Shown here: one piece after another, positions 18,364-29,649 of the stretch
Position numbering within the stretch: position 1 is the stretch's first letter
Layout of the letters: every line of letters begins with the position of its first letter
Origin: Microbacterium oleivorans
GTDB lineage: Bacteria; Actinomycetota; Actinomycetes; Actinomycetales; Microbacteriaceae
Reading direction: 5' to 3'
Assembly (NCBI RefSeq): GCF_001644225.1
Contig: NZ_LSTV01000001.1
Location: forward strand, 992,001 to 1,056,000
DNA: 64,000 nucleotides
Made by a program: the position numbers and the translations under genes
Notes under the pieces: generated by a model
Database searches by the model: none
Told to the model about the DNA's origin: nothing
The model's input: the letters and a program-made list of their open reading frames with translations, nothing else

Positions 18364-18807
18364 TCAGTCCCCGAGCCGCGCGACGAGCGCGCGCGTGGCC
18401 TCCGCGTACCCCGCGACGCCACGCCCGACGACATGGACCACCGCGACGTCGGCGATGTACGAGTGATGGCGGAACGTCTCCCGCGCCATCACGTCGGAGA
18501 TGTGGACCTCGGCGACGGGCAGCGCGACGCCCGCGAGCGCGTCACGGAGCACGACCGAGGTGTGCGTCAGTCCCCCCGGGTTGATGACGATGCCGGCGCA
18601 GTCGGTGCGCGCCGCGTGGATGACGTCGATCAGCACACCCTCGTGGTTGCTCTGGACGGCGCGCACCTCGTAGCCGGACTCCGCGGCGGTCCGGGCGACC
18701 AGAGCCTCGACGTCGGCGAGCGTCTCGGTGCCGTAGACCTCGGGTTCCCGGATGCCGAGCAGGTTCAGGTTCGGTCCGTTGACGAGCAGGAGGCGGCGGG
18801 TCGACAC
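18364..18807 (-). CDS. aroQ: 3-dehydroquinate dehydratase, type II
   Basis: 147 aa. Third shikimate step, trans-dehydration of 3-dehydroquinate. The type II signatures are LLLVNGPNLNLLGIREPEVYG (the flexible-loop tyrosine is present) and IVINPGGLTHTSVVLRDAL. Starts 9 bp after the GNAT gene. Confidence 0.95.
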   Translation of the reverse strand: MSTRRLLLVNGPNLNLLGIREPEVYGTETLADVEALVARTAAESGYEVRAVQSNHEGVLIDVIHAARTDCAGIVINPGGLTHTSVVLRDALAGVALPVAEVHISDVMARETFRHHSYIADVAVVHVVGRGVAGYAEATRALVARLGD

Positions 18808-18816
18808 GTCAGCACC

Positions 18817-19350
18817 CTATCGGGCGGCCCGGTGCATCTGGATCTCGTGCCCCGCCGCGGTGTCGACGCGGAGCCCCGTCGGCGTGAACCCGAGCCGGCG
18901 GTAGGCCGCCTGCGCCCGCGCGTTGTCGGTGTGGACGTCGAGCGTCAGTCCGCTGGCGCCCGCTTCCTCCGCCCACGCCGCGGCCGCCTCCACGAGTGCG
19001 TCGAGGATGCCGCGGCCGCGGTGATCGGCGTCGACGAAGACCCCGACGAGGTCGGCCTGAGGCGCGTCGACGGTCCGCCCGAGGGTGTCGGTCGAGCCCG
19101 CCGCGCGCAGCAGCACGGTCACCGAGCCCACCCACCGCTCCCCCGCGACGGCGACGAACTGCGCGGCGTCTTCGCCCATCGCGGCATCCGCGGTGCGCTG
19201 CTGCCAGAAGTCGTCGGCCTGGGCGAGCGCCTCCTCGGCGGTGGAGAGGAAGGCGATCGGGGCGGCCGGGTCGCGCAGCGCCCTCAGGCGGAGATCGCGG
19301 ACCTGCCGCCACTCCTGCAGGCGCACCCGCCGGACGACGGCATCCGTCAC
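18817..19350 (-). CDS. GNAT-family N-acetyltransferase inside the aro operon
   Basis: 177 aa from the GTG at 19350, which overlaps the aroB stop (GTGA). The acetyl-CoA loop is in VFVDADHRGRGILDALVEAAAAWAEEAG (R/Q-x-x-G-x-G/A pattern: HRGRGI) and the domain ends with NARAQAAYRRLGFTPTG. Substrate unknown. It splits aroB from aroQ, which are usually adjacent; the tight overlaps on both sides indicate it is co-translated with the shikimate genes. Confidence 0.8.
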   Translation of the reverse strand: MTDAVVRRVRLQEWRQVRDLRLRALRDPAAPIAFLSTAEEALAQADDFWQQRTADAAMGEDAAQFVAVAGERWVGSVTVLLRAAGSTDTLGRTVDAPQADLVGVFVDADHRGRGILDALVEAAAAWAEEAGASGLTLDVHTDNARAQAAYRRLGFTPTGLRVDTAAGHEIQMHRAAR

Positions 19351-20426
19351 CCGGCGACCTCCTGGTACGCCGCGAACAGGATCGACTCGTCGGGCGCCTG
19401 CATGACGGTCGGCTTGCCGATCGCGTCGAGGACGATGAAGCGCAGCATCCCGCCGCGGGCCTTCTTGTCCCGCTGCATGACGCCGAGCAGGTGCTGCCAC
19501 CCGTCCATGCGGTAGCTCACGGGGAGCCCGAGCAGGTCGAAGATGCGGCGGTGCCGGGCGACGTCCTCGTCGGAGAGGCGGCCGGCGAGACGTGAGAGCT
19601 CCGCGGCGTACATCATGCCGATCGAGATGGCCGCGCCGTGGCGCCAGCGGTAGCGCTCGGCGTGCTCGATGGCGTGTCCGAGCGTGTGGCCGTAGTTGAG
19701 GATCTCGCGCAGGCCCGCCTCGCGGAAGTCCTCGCTCACGACGCGCGCCTTCATCTCGATGGCGAGCTCGATGCAGCGGCGGAACTCCGCCGTCGTCGGG
19801 TCGACGGCGGCCTCGGGGTCGCGCTCGACGATGTCGAGGATCTCGGGGAACCAGATGAAGCCCGCCTTGACCACCTCCGCGAAGCCAGCCACGGTCTCGT
19901 TGCGGGGCAGGGTGTCGAGCACGTCGAGGTCGCAGATCACCGACCTCGGCGCCCAGAAAGCGCCGACGAGGTTCTTCCCCTCGGCCGTGTTGACCCCGGT
20001 CTTGCCGCCGACGGCGGCGTCCACCATGCCGAGGACGGTGGTCGGGATCTGCACGATCTGCACGCCGCGCAGCCAGGATGCCGCGACGAACCCGGCGAGA
20101 TCGGTGACCGCGCCACCGCCGAAGCCGATGACCGCGTCCGAGCGGGTGAAGTCGGCCTGGCCCATGACCTGCCAGCAGAAGGCGGCCACCTCGATGCGCT
20201 TGCCGTCCTCGGCGTCGGGCACCTCGGCCGTGAGGACCTCGAGGGTGCCGTCGGCGAGGAGCGTCTCGCGCAGGTCGGCGGCCTTCGCGCCGAGCCGCGG
20301 CGTGTGCACGACGAGCACTTTCTTCACCGTGGGCGCGAGGTGCTCGCGGACACCGGCGAGGAGCCCGCGTCCGACGTGGATGTCGTACGGCGTCGCTCCC
20401 GTGACGCTGATGGTGGTGTGGCTCAT
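19347..20426 (-). CDS. aroB: 3-dehydroquinate synthase
   Basis: 359 aa NAD- and metal-dependent cyclisation of DAHP. GFGGGAVTDLAGFVAASWLRGV, QIPTTVLGMVDAAVGGKTGVN and the metal-ligand HTLGHAIEH motif are intact. The ATG at 20426 overlaps the aroK stop (ATGA), so the longer open frame is not used. Confidence 0.96.
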   Translation of the reverse strand: MSHTTISVTGATPYDIHVGRGLLAGVREHLAPTVKKVLVVHTPRLGAKAADLRETLLADGTLEVLTAEVPDAEDGKRIEVAAFCWQVMGQADFTRSDAVIGFGGGAVTDLAGFVAASWLRGVQIVQIPTTVLGMVDAAVGGKTGVNTAEGKNLVGAFWAPRSVICDLDVLDTLPRNETVAGFAEVVKAGFIWFPEILDIVERDPEAAVDPTTAEFRRCIELAIEMKARVVSEDFREAGLREILNYGHTLGHAIEHAERYRWRHGAAISIGMMYAAELSRLAGRLSDEDVARHRRIFDLLGLPVSYRMDGWQHLLGVMQRDKKARGGMLRFIVLDAIGKPTVMQAPDESILFAAYQEVAG

Positions 20427-20968
20427 TCGTGTGCTCCGGAGGGGTCGGCGGAGGGGGCTGCCCACTCCGCGATGGCGGTCACGATGTTCTCGAGCGGGCC
20501 CGACGAGGTGTCGAAGGTCGCATCGGCGACCGCCTCGTAGACGGGACGCCGCTCGGCGTAGATGCGCTCCCAGCGGGCGATCGGGGTCTCGTCGCCCGCG
20601 GTGAGCAAGGGCCGGGTCGCCGCCTCGCCGAGCCGACGCGCGACGACGCGCGGGGCGACCGTCAGGAGGGCGACCCGGTGCGCCTGCAGCCGCTGCCGGG
20701 TGGTCTCGTCGAGCACCGCGCCCCCGCCGAGCGACACGACGCCCCCGGTCTCGAGCGCCGCCGCGACGGCGTCGCGCTCGAGCACGCGGAAGTGACCCTC
20801 GCCGTGCGTCGCGAAGATGTCGGCGATCGGGCCGTGCTGACGGACGATCGCGGCATCGGTGTCGGTGAAGCCGCGGCCCAGTCGCTTCGCCACACGCTTG
20901 CCGACACTCGTCTTACCGGCCCCCATGGGGCCGATGAGGACGATCGCCTGGCGCTCAGGCGAGGTCAT
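20423..20968 (-). CDS. aroK: shikimate kinase
   Basis: 181 aa P-loop kinase phosphorylating shikimate. Walker [22 protein letters not shown], the shikimate-binding D in FTDTDAAI, and [15 protein letters not shown] are present. Overlaps aroC by 14 bp and aroB by 4 bp. Confidence 0.95.
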   Translation of the reverse strand: MTSPERQAIVLIGPMGAGKTSVGKRVAKRLGRGFTDTDAAIVRQHGPIADIFATHGEGHFRVLERDAVAAALETGGVVSLGGGAVLDETTRQRLQAHRVALLTVAPRVVARRLGEAATRPLLTAGDETPIARWERIYAERRPVYEAVADATFDTSSGPLENIVTAIAEWAAPSADPSGAHE

Positions 20969-22181
20969 GCGCGAGCAGCGCCGCCTCTGACGCGGGGGTC
21001 GTCTTCAGCGTCTCGGGGATCGCCGCGAGGTAGGTCTCGAGGTTCCGCCGCGTCTCGCGAACGCTGTCGCCGCCGAACTTCTCGAGGACGGCGTCGGCCA
21101 GGACGATCGCGACCATGGCCTCGGCGACGACGCCGGCCGCGGGGACCGCGCAGACGTCCGAGCGCTGGTGGTGCGCGGCGGCGGTGTCGCCGGTGGCGAC
21201 GTCGACGGTGCGCAGCGCGTGCGGGACCGTCGCGATCGGCTTCATGCCCGCGCGCACGCGCAGGACGGTGCCTGTCGACATGCCGCCCTCGGTGCCGCCG
21301 GCGCGGTCGGACGCGCGGGTGATGCCGTCCGCCGTTGCGAAGAGCTCGTCGTGGGCCGCGGATCCGCGGCGGCGCGTGGTCTCGAATCCGTCGCCGACCT
21401 CGACGCCCTTGATCGCCTGGATGCTCATGAGCGCCTGGGCGAGCTTGCCGTCGAGGCGGCGATCCCAGTGCACGTGGGAGCCGAGCCCCGGCGGCAGTCC
21501 GTAGGCGAGCACCTCGACGATGCCGCCGAGGGTGTCGCCGTCCTTCTTGGCGGCATCCACCTCCGCGACCATGCGCTCGGAGGTCTGCGGGTCGAAGCAG
21601 CGCAGCGGATCGGCGTCGAGCGTCGCGACGTCGTCCGGACCGGGGAGCGCGGAGCCCTCGGGCACCTGCACGGGTCCGATCGACAGGGTGTGGCTGACGA
21701 GGCGGATGCCGAGCTCCGACAGGAATCCGCGGGCGATCGCGCCGAGCGCGACGCGTGCCGCGGTCTCGCGGGCGCTGGCGCGCTCGAGGATCGGGCGGGC
21801 CTCGTCGAAGTCGTACTTCTGCATGCCGACGAGGTCGGCGTGGCCGGGACGGGGGCGGGTCAGAGCGGCGCCGCGCCCGCGCGAGCGCTCGGTCAGCTCG
21901 ACCGGCTCCGGGTTCATGACCTCGACCCACTTCGGCCACTCGGTGTTGCCGATGCGCAGGGCGATCGGGCTGCCGAGCGACAGGCCGTGCCGCACGCCTC
22001 CGGAGAGGTTCAGCTCGTCCTCCTCGAACTTCATCCGCGAGCCGCGTCCGTAGCCGAGCTTGCGGCGGGCGAGGTCGGCGCGGATCGCGTCGAGCGAGAC
22101 GGGCACGCCGGAGGGCAGACCCTCCATGATGGCGACGAGTTCGGGGCCGTGGGATTCGCCGGCGGTGAGCACGCGGAGCAT
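20955..22181 (-). CDS. aroC: chorismate synthase
   Basis: 408 aa FMN-dependent enzyme converting EPSP to chorismate. [20 protein letters not shown] at the N-terminus, the [12 protein letters not shown] block and [18 protein letters not shown] are diagnostic. The ATG at 22181 lies 4 bp after the aroE stop; the upstream extension of the frame is aroE shadow. Confidence 0.96.
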   Translation of the reverse strand: MLRVLTAGESHGPELVAIMEGLPSGVPVSLDAIRADLARRKLGYGRGSRMKFEEDELNLSGGVRHGLSLGSPIALRIGNTEWPKWVEVMNPEPVELTERSRGRGAALTRPRPGHADLVGMQKYDFDEARPILERASARETAARVALGAIARGFLSELGIRLVSHTLSIGPVQVPEGSALPGPDDVATLDADPLRCFDPQTSERMVAEVDAAKKDGDTLGGIVEVLAYGLPPGLGSHVHWDRRLDGKLAQALMSIQAIKGVEVGDGFETTRRRGSAAHDELFATADGITRASDRAGGTEGGMSTGTVLRVRAGMKPIATVPHALRTVDVATGDTAAAHHQRSDVCAVPAAGVVAEAMVAIVLADAVLEKFGGDSVRETRRNLETYLAAIPETLKTTPASEAALLAHDLA

Positions 22182-22185
22182 TGCT

Positions 22186-23016
22186 CTAGTCTCCCACGAG
22201 CGCGCGGCGCATGACGGCCACCACCTCGTCCTCGCGCGGCAGCGGCTGATCGACGCCGCCCGAGGCGAACGCGCGGATCTGCAGCACAGCCTGGTGCAGC
22301 AGCATCCCCGCCCCGCCCTGCGCGGGCGCGCCGATGCGGTCCCACGCCCGCGACAGGTCCGTCGGCCAGTGGCCGTAGACGACGTCGAGGAGTGCGCCGC
22401 CGGCGGCGGCGAGACGATCCGCGACGGACTCGTCCACCGAGACGCCGCCGGGGAGCGTCGCGATCGTGACGTCCACGGACGCGTGAGTCGCGGAGTCGAG
22501 CGGCACCGCGTCGACGCGGAGCCGGAGCCGCTCCCCCAGGTCCTGCAGCGAGGCGGCCGCGGCGGGACGGCGTGCCGCGATCCACGCCTGCTGCACGCCG
22601 ATCTCCGACAGCGCGACGAGCGCAGCGGATGCCGTCGCCCCCGCACCGACGATGCGTGCGCGGTCGGCGGCCACGACACCGGCCTCCGCCAACGCGGCGA
22701 CGATGCCCCCGGCATCCGTGTTGAAGGCATGCCAGCCTGAGCCGGACCGGACGAGAGTGTTCGCCGCGCCGGTCAGCGTCGCCCGGGCGTCGTGCTGCGC
22801 CGCCGCGGCGTAGGCGACGTGCTTGAGGGGCATGGTGAGCGAGAGGCCGCGGTGCTCCGGGCCGAGCGAGGCGAGCTCATCCGCGAAGGATGCCTCGTCG
22901 ACCCGCCGCCGACCGTAGGTCCAGTCCCACCCCAGCAGCGCATACGCCGCCGTGTGCATGGCCGGCGACAAACTATGCCCGATCGGATCGCCCCAGACCT
23001 CCAGGGCGGTCGTCAT
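22186..23016 (-). CDS. aroE: shikimate dehydrogenase
   Basis: 276 aa. Reduces 3-dehydroshikimate. Catalytic Lys/Asp are in [14 protein letters not shown] and [20 protein letters not shown], with the nucleotide loop [11 protein letters not shown]. The ATG at 23016 shares one base with the mltG stop (TGATG). The MPLK form of the substrate motif, with M for the common V, is a small deviation. Confidence 0.92.
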   Translation of the reverse strand: MTTALEVWGDPIGHSLSPAMHTAAYALLGWDWTYGRRRVDEASFADELASLGPEHRGLSLTMPLKHVAYAAAAQHDARATLTGAANTLVRSGSGWHAFNTDAGGIVAALAEAGVVAADRARIVGAGATASAALVALSEIGVQQAWIAARRPAAAASLQDLGERLRLRVDAVPLDSATHASVDVTIATLPGGVSVDESVADRLAAAGGALLDVVYGHWPTDLSRAWDRIGAPAQGGAGMLLHQAVLQIRAFASGGVDQPLPREDEVVAVMRRALVGD

Positions 23017-24374
23017 CAGGAGCAGCCTCCGTCGGGGTTGTCCCGGCACCACTTCTGGTACTGCGCGACCGCCTTCTCGTGCTCGGCGAAGGTCGCCGAG
23101 AACACGGTCTCACCGGTGTCGAGGTTGACGGTCACGAAGTACTGCCAGGGTCCTTCGGCCGGCTCGAGGGCGGCCTTGATCGCGAGCTCGCCGGGGTTGG
23201 CGATGGGGGTCACCGGCAGGCCCGTGTTGACGTAGGTGTTCCACGGGTTGTCGTCCTCGAGCTCCTCGGCCCGCGAGCTCGTGCCGCCCTCGCGGTCCGC
23301 GAACGGGTACTGCGCGGTCGAGTCCATCTGGAGCTTGCCGCTCGTGTCGCTGATGGCGGGGTCGAGACGGTTCTCGATGACGCGCGAGACCTTGTAGAAG
23401 TCGTCCTCCTTGCGGGCCTCCTTCTCGATGATCGACGCCACCGTCAGGATCCGCTCGCGCTGATCCACGGGGACGCCGGCATCGTCGAGGGCCTTCACCG
23501 TGCGGTCGACCATGGCCTGGATGACCTGGGTCGCCGTGACGTCCGGATCGAAGGTGTAGGTGGCGGGGAACAGCCACCCCTCGAGGCTCTGCGCCTTCAC
23601 GCCGTAGGCGGCGGGGTCCTTCACGGCGGCCTCGACGTCCTCGACGGGTAGACCGATGCCCTCGGCGATACGGGGCACCGACTGGGCGACGGTGAGCCCC
23701 TCGCGCAGCTGCGCCGTGTACTCCTGCTTGTTCGCCGGGTCGAGGAGGGCCGCGAAGACCGCCTCGGAGGTCATCTTCTGCTGGAGCGAGTAGACACCCG
23801 GCTTCAGGACGTTGGGGTCCTCACCGCTGTCGATGAGGTACGAGTAGAACGCGTCGGAGGTCTTCGTGACACCCGCGTCGAACAGGGCACGCGAGATGTC
23901 GGCGCCCGTCTGACCAGAGAGGATCGTGACGCTCGCCTCGCCCTCGGCGAGACCCGCGTCGTAGTCCTTGGGCTCCTCCCATCCCATGACGGCGCGGATC
24001 TGGTCCTCGTAGGTGTTCCAGACGTAGAAGCCGCCGGCGACGAGACCGCCCAGGATCGCGAGGACGATCGCGAAGACCCCCCACGCCGCCACACGGCTCT
24101 TGCGCCGGTCGCGGTCGTGGCGGTTCGACGCGGTCGAAGGCGCACCCAGGCCCTTCTCCTCGAAGAGAGCGTCGATGGGAGCCGTCGAGGACACCGTCGC
24201 ACGCGGCGGAGCCTGCGGACGCGACGGCGGTGTCGCAGCGGACGCCTGCGTCGCGGGACCGGTCCCGTCCTGCTGAACCTGACGCGCGGCGCGCCGGGAC
24301 ACGGGGGCGCCGGTGGTCGCGGTCTCGTCAGCGGGGGCGCCGGAATGGTCGTCGCGCGAAGGCGTCTCGGGCAT
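23016..24374 (-). CDS. mltG: endolytic murein transglycosylase MltG
   Basis: 452 aa. Cleaves nascent glycan strands and sets their length at the membrane. A ~95-residue Pro/Ala-rich cytoplasmic N-terminus precedes one transmembrane helix (VAAWGVFAIVLAILGGLVAGGFYVW, ~95-119) and the extracytoplasmic YceG domain with the catalytic glutamate in TVASIIEKEARKEDDFYKVSRVIENRL and the substrate-site SPLQMDSTAQY-like KLQMDSTAQY. Conserved position between ruvX and aroE. Confidence 0.93.
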   Translation of the reverse strand: MPETPSRDDHSGAPADETATTGAPVSRRAARQVQQDGTGPATQASAATPPSRPQAPPRATVSSTAPIDALFEEKGLGAPSTASNRHDRDRRKSRVAAWGVFAIVLAILGGLVAGGFYVWNTYEDQIRAVMGWEEPKDYDAGLAEGEASVTILSGQTGADISRALFDAGVTKTSDAFYSYLIDSGEDPNVLKPGVYSLQQKMTSEAVFAALLDPANKQEYTAQLREGLTVAQSVPRIAEGIGLPVEDVEAAVKDPAAYGVKAQSLEGWLFPATYTFDPDVTATQVIQAMVDRTVKALDDAGVPVDQRERILTVASIIEKEARKEDDFYKVSRVIENRLDPAISDTSGKLQMDSTAQYPFADREGGTSSRAEELEDDNPWNTYVNTGLPVTPIANPGELAIKAALEPAEGPWQYFVTVNLDTGETVFSATFAEHEKAVAQYQKWCRDNPDGGCS

Positions 24375-24394
24375 CGGTGGACTCCTGCGTCTTC

Positions 24395-24843
24395 CTACAG
24401 CGCCGCACCGGCCGGGTTACCGGTGCTCTTCTCGACGTCGATCGCCTGCTGGAGGAGGACGACCGCGGCGATCTGGTCGACAATCCTACGAGATGACTTC
24501 TGCGAACGCCCGTTCTGCCGGAGGACGGCGTTGGCCGACACGGTGCTCAGACGCTCGTCGACGAGGCGCACGGGCACCTCCAGCGCGGCATCCAGAGCGA
24601 TCGCGAACTCGCGGGCGTCGGTCGTCGAGGCGGTCTCCGCTCCCCCGAGACTGATCGGCAGACCGACCAGCACCTCCATCGCGTCGTACTCACGGGCGAT
24701 CTCGACGATGCGGGTGACCGAGGTCTCCGCACGCGGCACCGTCTCGACCGGAACGGCGAGCAGACCGTCGGGGTCGCACCGCGCCACGCCGACACGGGCG
24801 CGCCCGACGTCGATCCCGAGGCGCACCCCGCGGCGGAACCCGC

Positions 24844-24847
<4 letters not shown>
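24395..24847 (-). CDS. ruvX: Holliday junction resolvase-like protein RuvX (YqgF)
   Basis: 150 aa RNase H-fold nuclease of the YqgF family, implicated in recombination or pre-16S rRNA processing. RLGIDVGRARVGVARCD at the N-terminus and VDERLSTVSA and DQIAAVVLLQQAID at the C-terminus carry the acidic residues. The GTG at 24847 overlaps the alaS stop (GTGA); the long upstream open frame is alaS shadow. Confidence 0.92.
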
Positions 24848-27510
<2,663 letters not shown>

Positions 27511-27536
27511 CGTGTGTCCTCAACTGCAGGCGGGAT

Positions 27537-27562
27537 CGGTCGCATCCGCGAGGACGCGACCG
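27537..27562 (-). promoter_or_regulatory. 7-bp hairpin in the alaS leader
   Basis: CGGTCGC and GCGACCG form an exact 7-bp inverted repeat with a 12-nt loop, 27-52 nt before the alaS ATG. It lacks a U-run, so it is a weak terminator. It could pause RNA polymerase or modulate readthrough from the upstream small gene. Confidence 0.3.
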
Positions 27563-27578
27563 GGAGATGTGGGGGTGG

Positions 27579-27875
27579 TCAGTCGTCGAGCTTCGCTGCG
27601 GCCGAGCGCCCGGCGGCGGCGACGCCGTCGACGTGGTCGGCAGCGGCATCCTTCACGTCGTCCGCGACGTCGGCGGCGAGGTCCTTCGCGTCGGCGACGA
27701 TGCCGTCGATCTTCGCTTCCTGCGCCCGGTAGGCGTCGGCCATCCGGTCGGTGAACTCGGAGATCCGGAGATCGACCTCGGAGAGCAGCTCCTGACCTCG
27801 GGGGTCCTTGTTGACCAGGTGCGCGACGACGAAGCCGCCGGCGATGCCCAGCAGGAACCAGAGGACGCTCTTCAT
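27579..27875 (-). CDS. small membrane-anchored YtxH-like protein
   Basis: 98 aa from ATG 27875 (an ATG nine bases upstream at 27884 is possible). One N-terminal membrane helix, VLWFLLGIAGGFVVAHLVN, is followed by a charged helix-rich tail with Asp/Ala/Lys repeats (DAKDLAADVADDVKDAAADHVDG), likely amphipathic or coiled. Common between rpsD and alaS in Microbacteriaceae. Function unknown. It has almost no room for its own promoter after the rpsD terminator, so it may depend on readthrough. Confidence 0.7.
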   Translation of the reverse strand: MKSVLWFLLGIAGGFVVAHLVNKDPRGQELLSEVDLRISEFTDRMADAYRAQEAKIDGIVADAKDLAADVADDVKDAAADHVDGVAAAGRSAAAKLDD

Positions 27876-27898
27876 GGGATCCATGTTAGGTGCAAAGC

Positions 27899-27932
27899 AG
27901 AAGGGGCGCCGGGTGAACCCGACGCCCCTTCT
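27899..27932 (-). terminator. rpsD transcription terminator
   Basis: AGAAGGGGCG and CGCCCCTTCT form a perfect 10-bp stem, extended by inner CCGGGT/ACCCG pairs, 18 bp after the rpsD stop. The following sequence on the minus strand is only moderately T-rich, as usual in high-GC genomes. Confidence 0.7.
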
Positions 27933-27950
27933 GGCGGTGATGAGATTGGC

Positions 27951-28580
27951 TCAGCGCGCGGCGTAGTACTCGACGACGAGCTGGACTTCACAGGTCACGG
28001 GGACCTCGGCGCGCTTCGGGCGACGCTCGAGACGCGCCTGGAGCTTGTCGAGCTCGACCGAGAGGTAGCCGGGAACCGGGGGCAGGACCTCGGCGTGACC
28101 GCCGGCGGCTGCGACCTGGAACGGCTCGAGAGCCTCGCTCTTGGGCTTGACGTGGATCGTCTGGCCCGGCTTCACGCGGAAGGACGGGCGGTCGACGAGC
28201 TGGCCGTCGACGAGGATGTGACGGTGCACGACGAGCTGACGAGCCTGTGCGGTGGTGCGGGCGAAGCCGGCACGCAGCACGAGCGAGTCGAGACGCATCT
28301 CGAGGAGCTCGACGAGGTTCTCACCGGTCAGCCCTTCGGTGCGGCGGGCCTCGTTGAACGTGTTGCGCATCTGCTTCTCGCGGATGCCGTACTGCTCGCG
28401 CAGACGCTGCTTCTCGCGGAGGCGGACGGCGTAGTCGCTGTCCTGCTTACGCTTGGTGCGGCCGTGCTCACCGGGAGCGTAGGGACGCTTCTCGAGGTAG
28501 CGGGCGGCCTTGGGGGTCAGTGCGACGCCGAGGGCGCGCGAGAGGCGCACCTTGCGGCGGTCCTGGGACTTCGTTGCCAC
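27951..28580 (-). CDS. rpsD: 30S ribosomal protein S4
   Basis: 209 aa. Primary 16S rRNA binder that nucleates the 30S body. The family N-terminus (ATKSQDRRKVRLSRALGVALT) is reached from the GTG at 28580, preceded by GGAAGGA; the in-frame ATG at 28616 would add 12 atypical residues. The S4 RNA-binding domain is at residues ~95-160 (LDSLVLRAGFARTTAQARQLVVHRHI). Stand-alone rpsD, not in the alpha operon, as in other Microbacteriaceae. Confidence 0.95.
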   Translation of the reverse strand: MATKSQDRRKVRLSRALGVALTPKAARYLEKRPYAPGEHGRTKRKQDSDYAVRLREKQRLREQYGIREKQMRNTFNEARRTEGLTGENLVELLEMRLDSLVLRAGFARTTAQARQLVVHRHILVDGQLVDRPSFRVKPGQTIHVKPKSEALEPFQVAAAGGHAEVLPPVPGYLSVELDKLQARLERRPKRAEVPVTCEVQLVVEYYAAR

Positions 28581-28732
28581 GAAATCTTCCTTCCATGACG
28601 TGGCCATGTCTTTCACGGCTCACGGGCGTATCGCCGTCTCTCGCCCTTCCGGACTGCACGCCGGGGCACGCCGAAAGGTGGGAAAGAGAGAAGAGGATGC
28701 CCGAAAACACGGTTTCGAGCCGGTCAAGTCTA
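28581..28732 (-). promoter_or_regulatory. rpsD promoter and ~140-nt leader
   Basis: TAGACT at 28727-28732 (minus) is the likely -10 box, leaving a long leader before the GTG. Such a leader in front of a stand-alone S4 gene could hold an autoregulatory S4-binding structure. I see local inverted repeats but no fold I can assign with confidence. A short frame inside the leader looks like chance. Confidence 0.4.
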
Positions 28733-28746
28733 ACAGACGGGCCGGA

Positions 28747-29649
28747 TCATCCCCGGCCGCGTGCCAGTTCGAGGGCACCGGGCGGATAGAACGGCAGGGA
28801 TTTCTCCGACACGTCCTCGAGGCGGTACCACCCGACGGTGGTCTCGCCGTCGAGGACGGGCAGGCGGTCGCCCTGCGGGTGGGCCTCCAGCTCGGGGCTC
28901 CGGACCGCGAAGACGTAGGCGACCTCGTGCCCCGGCCGGCCCTCGTTGTCGAAGATGTTCTCGACCACCCCGACGAGGCGGGCCTCGGTGACGGTCGCCC
29001 CCAGCTCCTCGGCGATCTCGCGGCGGACGGCGGCCTCGGCGGTCTCGCCCGGCTGCACTCCTCCGCCGGGAGCGCGGAGGAACACGGGACGGGCCGGCGT
29101 CGCGGCGTACTCCTCGGCGAGGACGTGGCCGTCGCGGATCAGCACCGCGACGGCGATGACCCGGATGCGGGGGCGCGTGCGGACGTCCGCCGCATAGGCG
29201 CGCAGCGCACGACCGTAGAGGGGAACCTGGTCAGCGAGAGCGTCGAGCGCGGTCCGCAGGGCACGCGCGGGCTTGTCGTCGTCGTAGAGCGCGAGGGCCT
29301 CGAATCCCGCCGCCGCCGAGGACAGCGGGTCGGCGGGATCGATCCCCTTGAGGGCCGCCATCGCCCCCGAGGCATCGCCGACGTTCCGGAGCGAACTCGC
29401 GAGCTGGATGATCGCTTGACTGCGGAAGGGTGGGCGGAGTCCCGCATCCAGCGCGCGCCGGTACAGCGGGATGGCGGCCGCCTCCTCCCCGAGGAAGTCC
29501 TCGACCGAGGCCCGCTCGAACAGGCACCGGGCATCGTCCTCCGGGCACCCGGCGAGGGCGTCCGCCATCGCCGATCGCAGCGCCTCCGGCTTCCCGTCGT
29601 CCGCACCCTCCCAGATGGCCTCGATGCGGCGCTCCCAGGAGTCAGTCAC
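28747..29649 (-). CDS. tetratricopeptide (TPR_5) - NUDIX hydrolase fusion
   Basis: 300 aa from the GTG at 29649, overlapping the rarA stop by 8 bp. Residues ~1-120 form the helical TPR_5-type repeat domain (WERRIEAIWEGADD..., ASVEDFLGEEAAAIPLYRRALDAGL, QAIIQLASSLRNVGD). Residues ~160-290 form a NUDIX domain with an intact box GGGVQPGETAEAAVRREIAEELGATV. The NUDIX part probably cleaves a nucleoside-diphosphate derivative. The two halves are each known families. Substrate unknown. Confidence 0.8.
   Translation of the reverse strand: MTDSWERRIEAIWEGADDGKPEALRSAMADALAGCPEDDARCLFERASVEDFLGEEAAAIPLYRRALDAGLRPPFRSQAIIQLASSLRNVGDASGAMAALKGIDPADPLSSAAAGFEALALYDDDKPARALRTALDALADQVPLYGRALRAYAADVRTRPRIRVIAVAVLIRDGHVLAEEYAATPARPVFLRAPGGGVQPGETAEAAVRREIAEELGATVTEARLVGVVENIFDNEGRPGHEVAYVFAVRSPELEAHPQGDRLPVLDGETTVGWYRLEDVSEKSLPFYPPGALELARGRG

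Noticed and set aside
28468..28710. 80-codon frame in the rpsD leader as a possible leader protein
   Set aside because: Runs into the rpsD coding region in another frame, no RBS, and the sequence lacks protein-like features.
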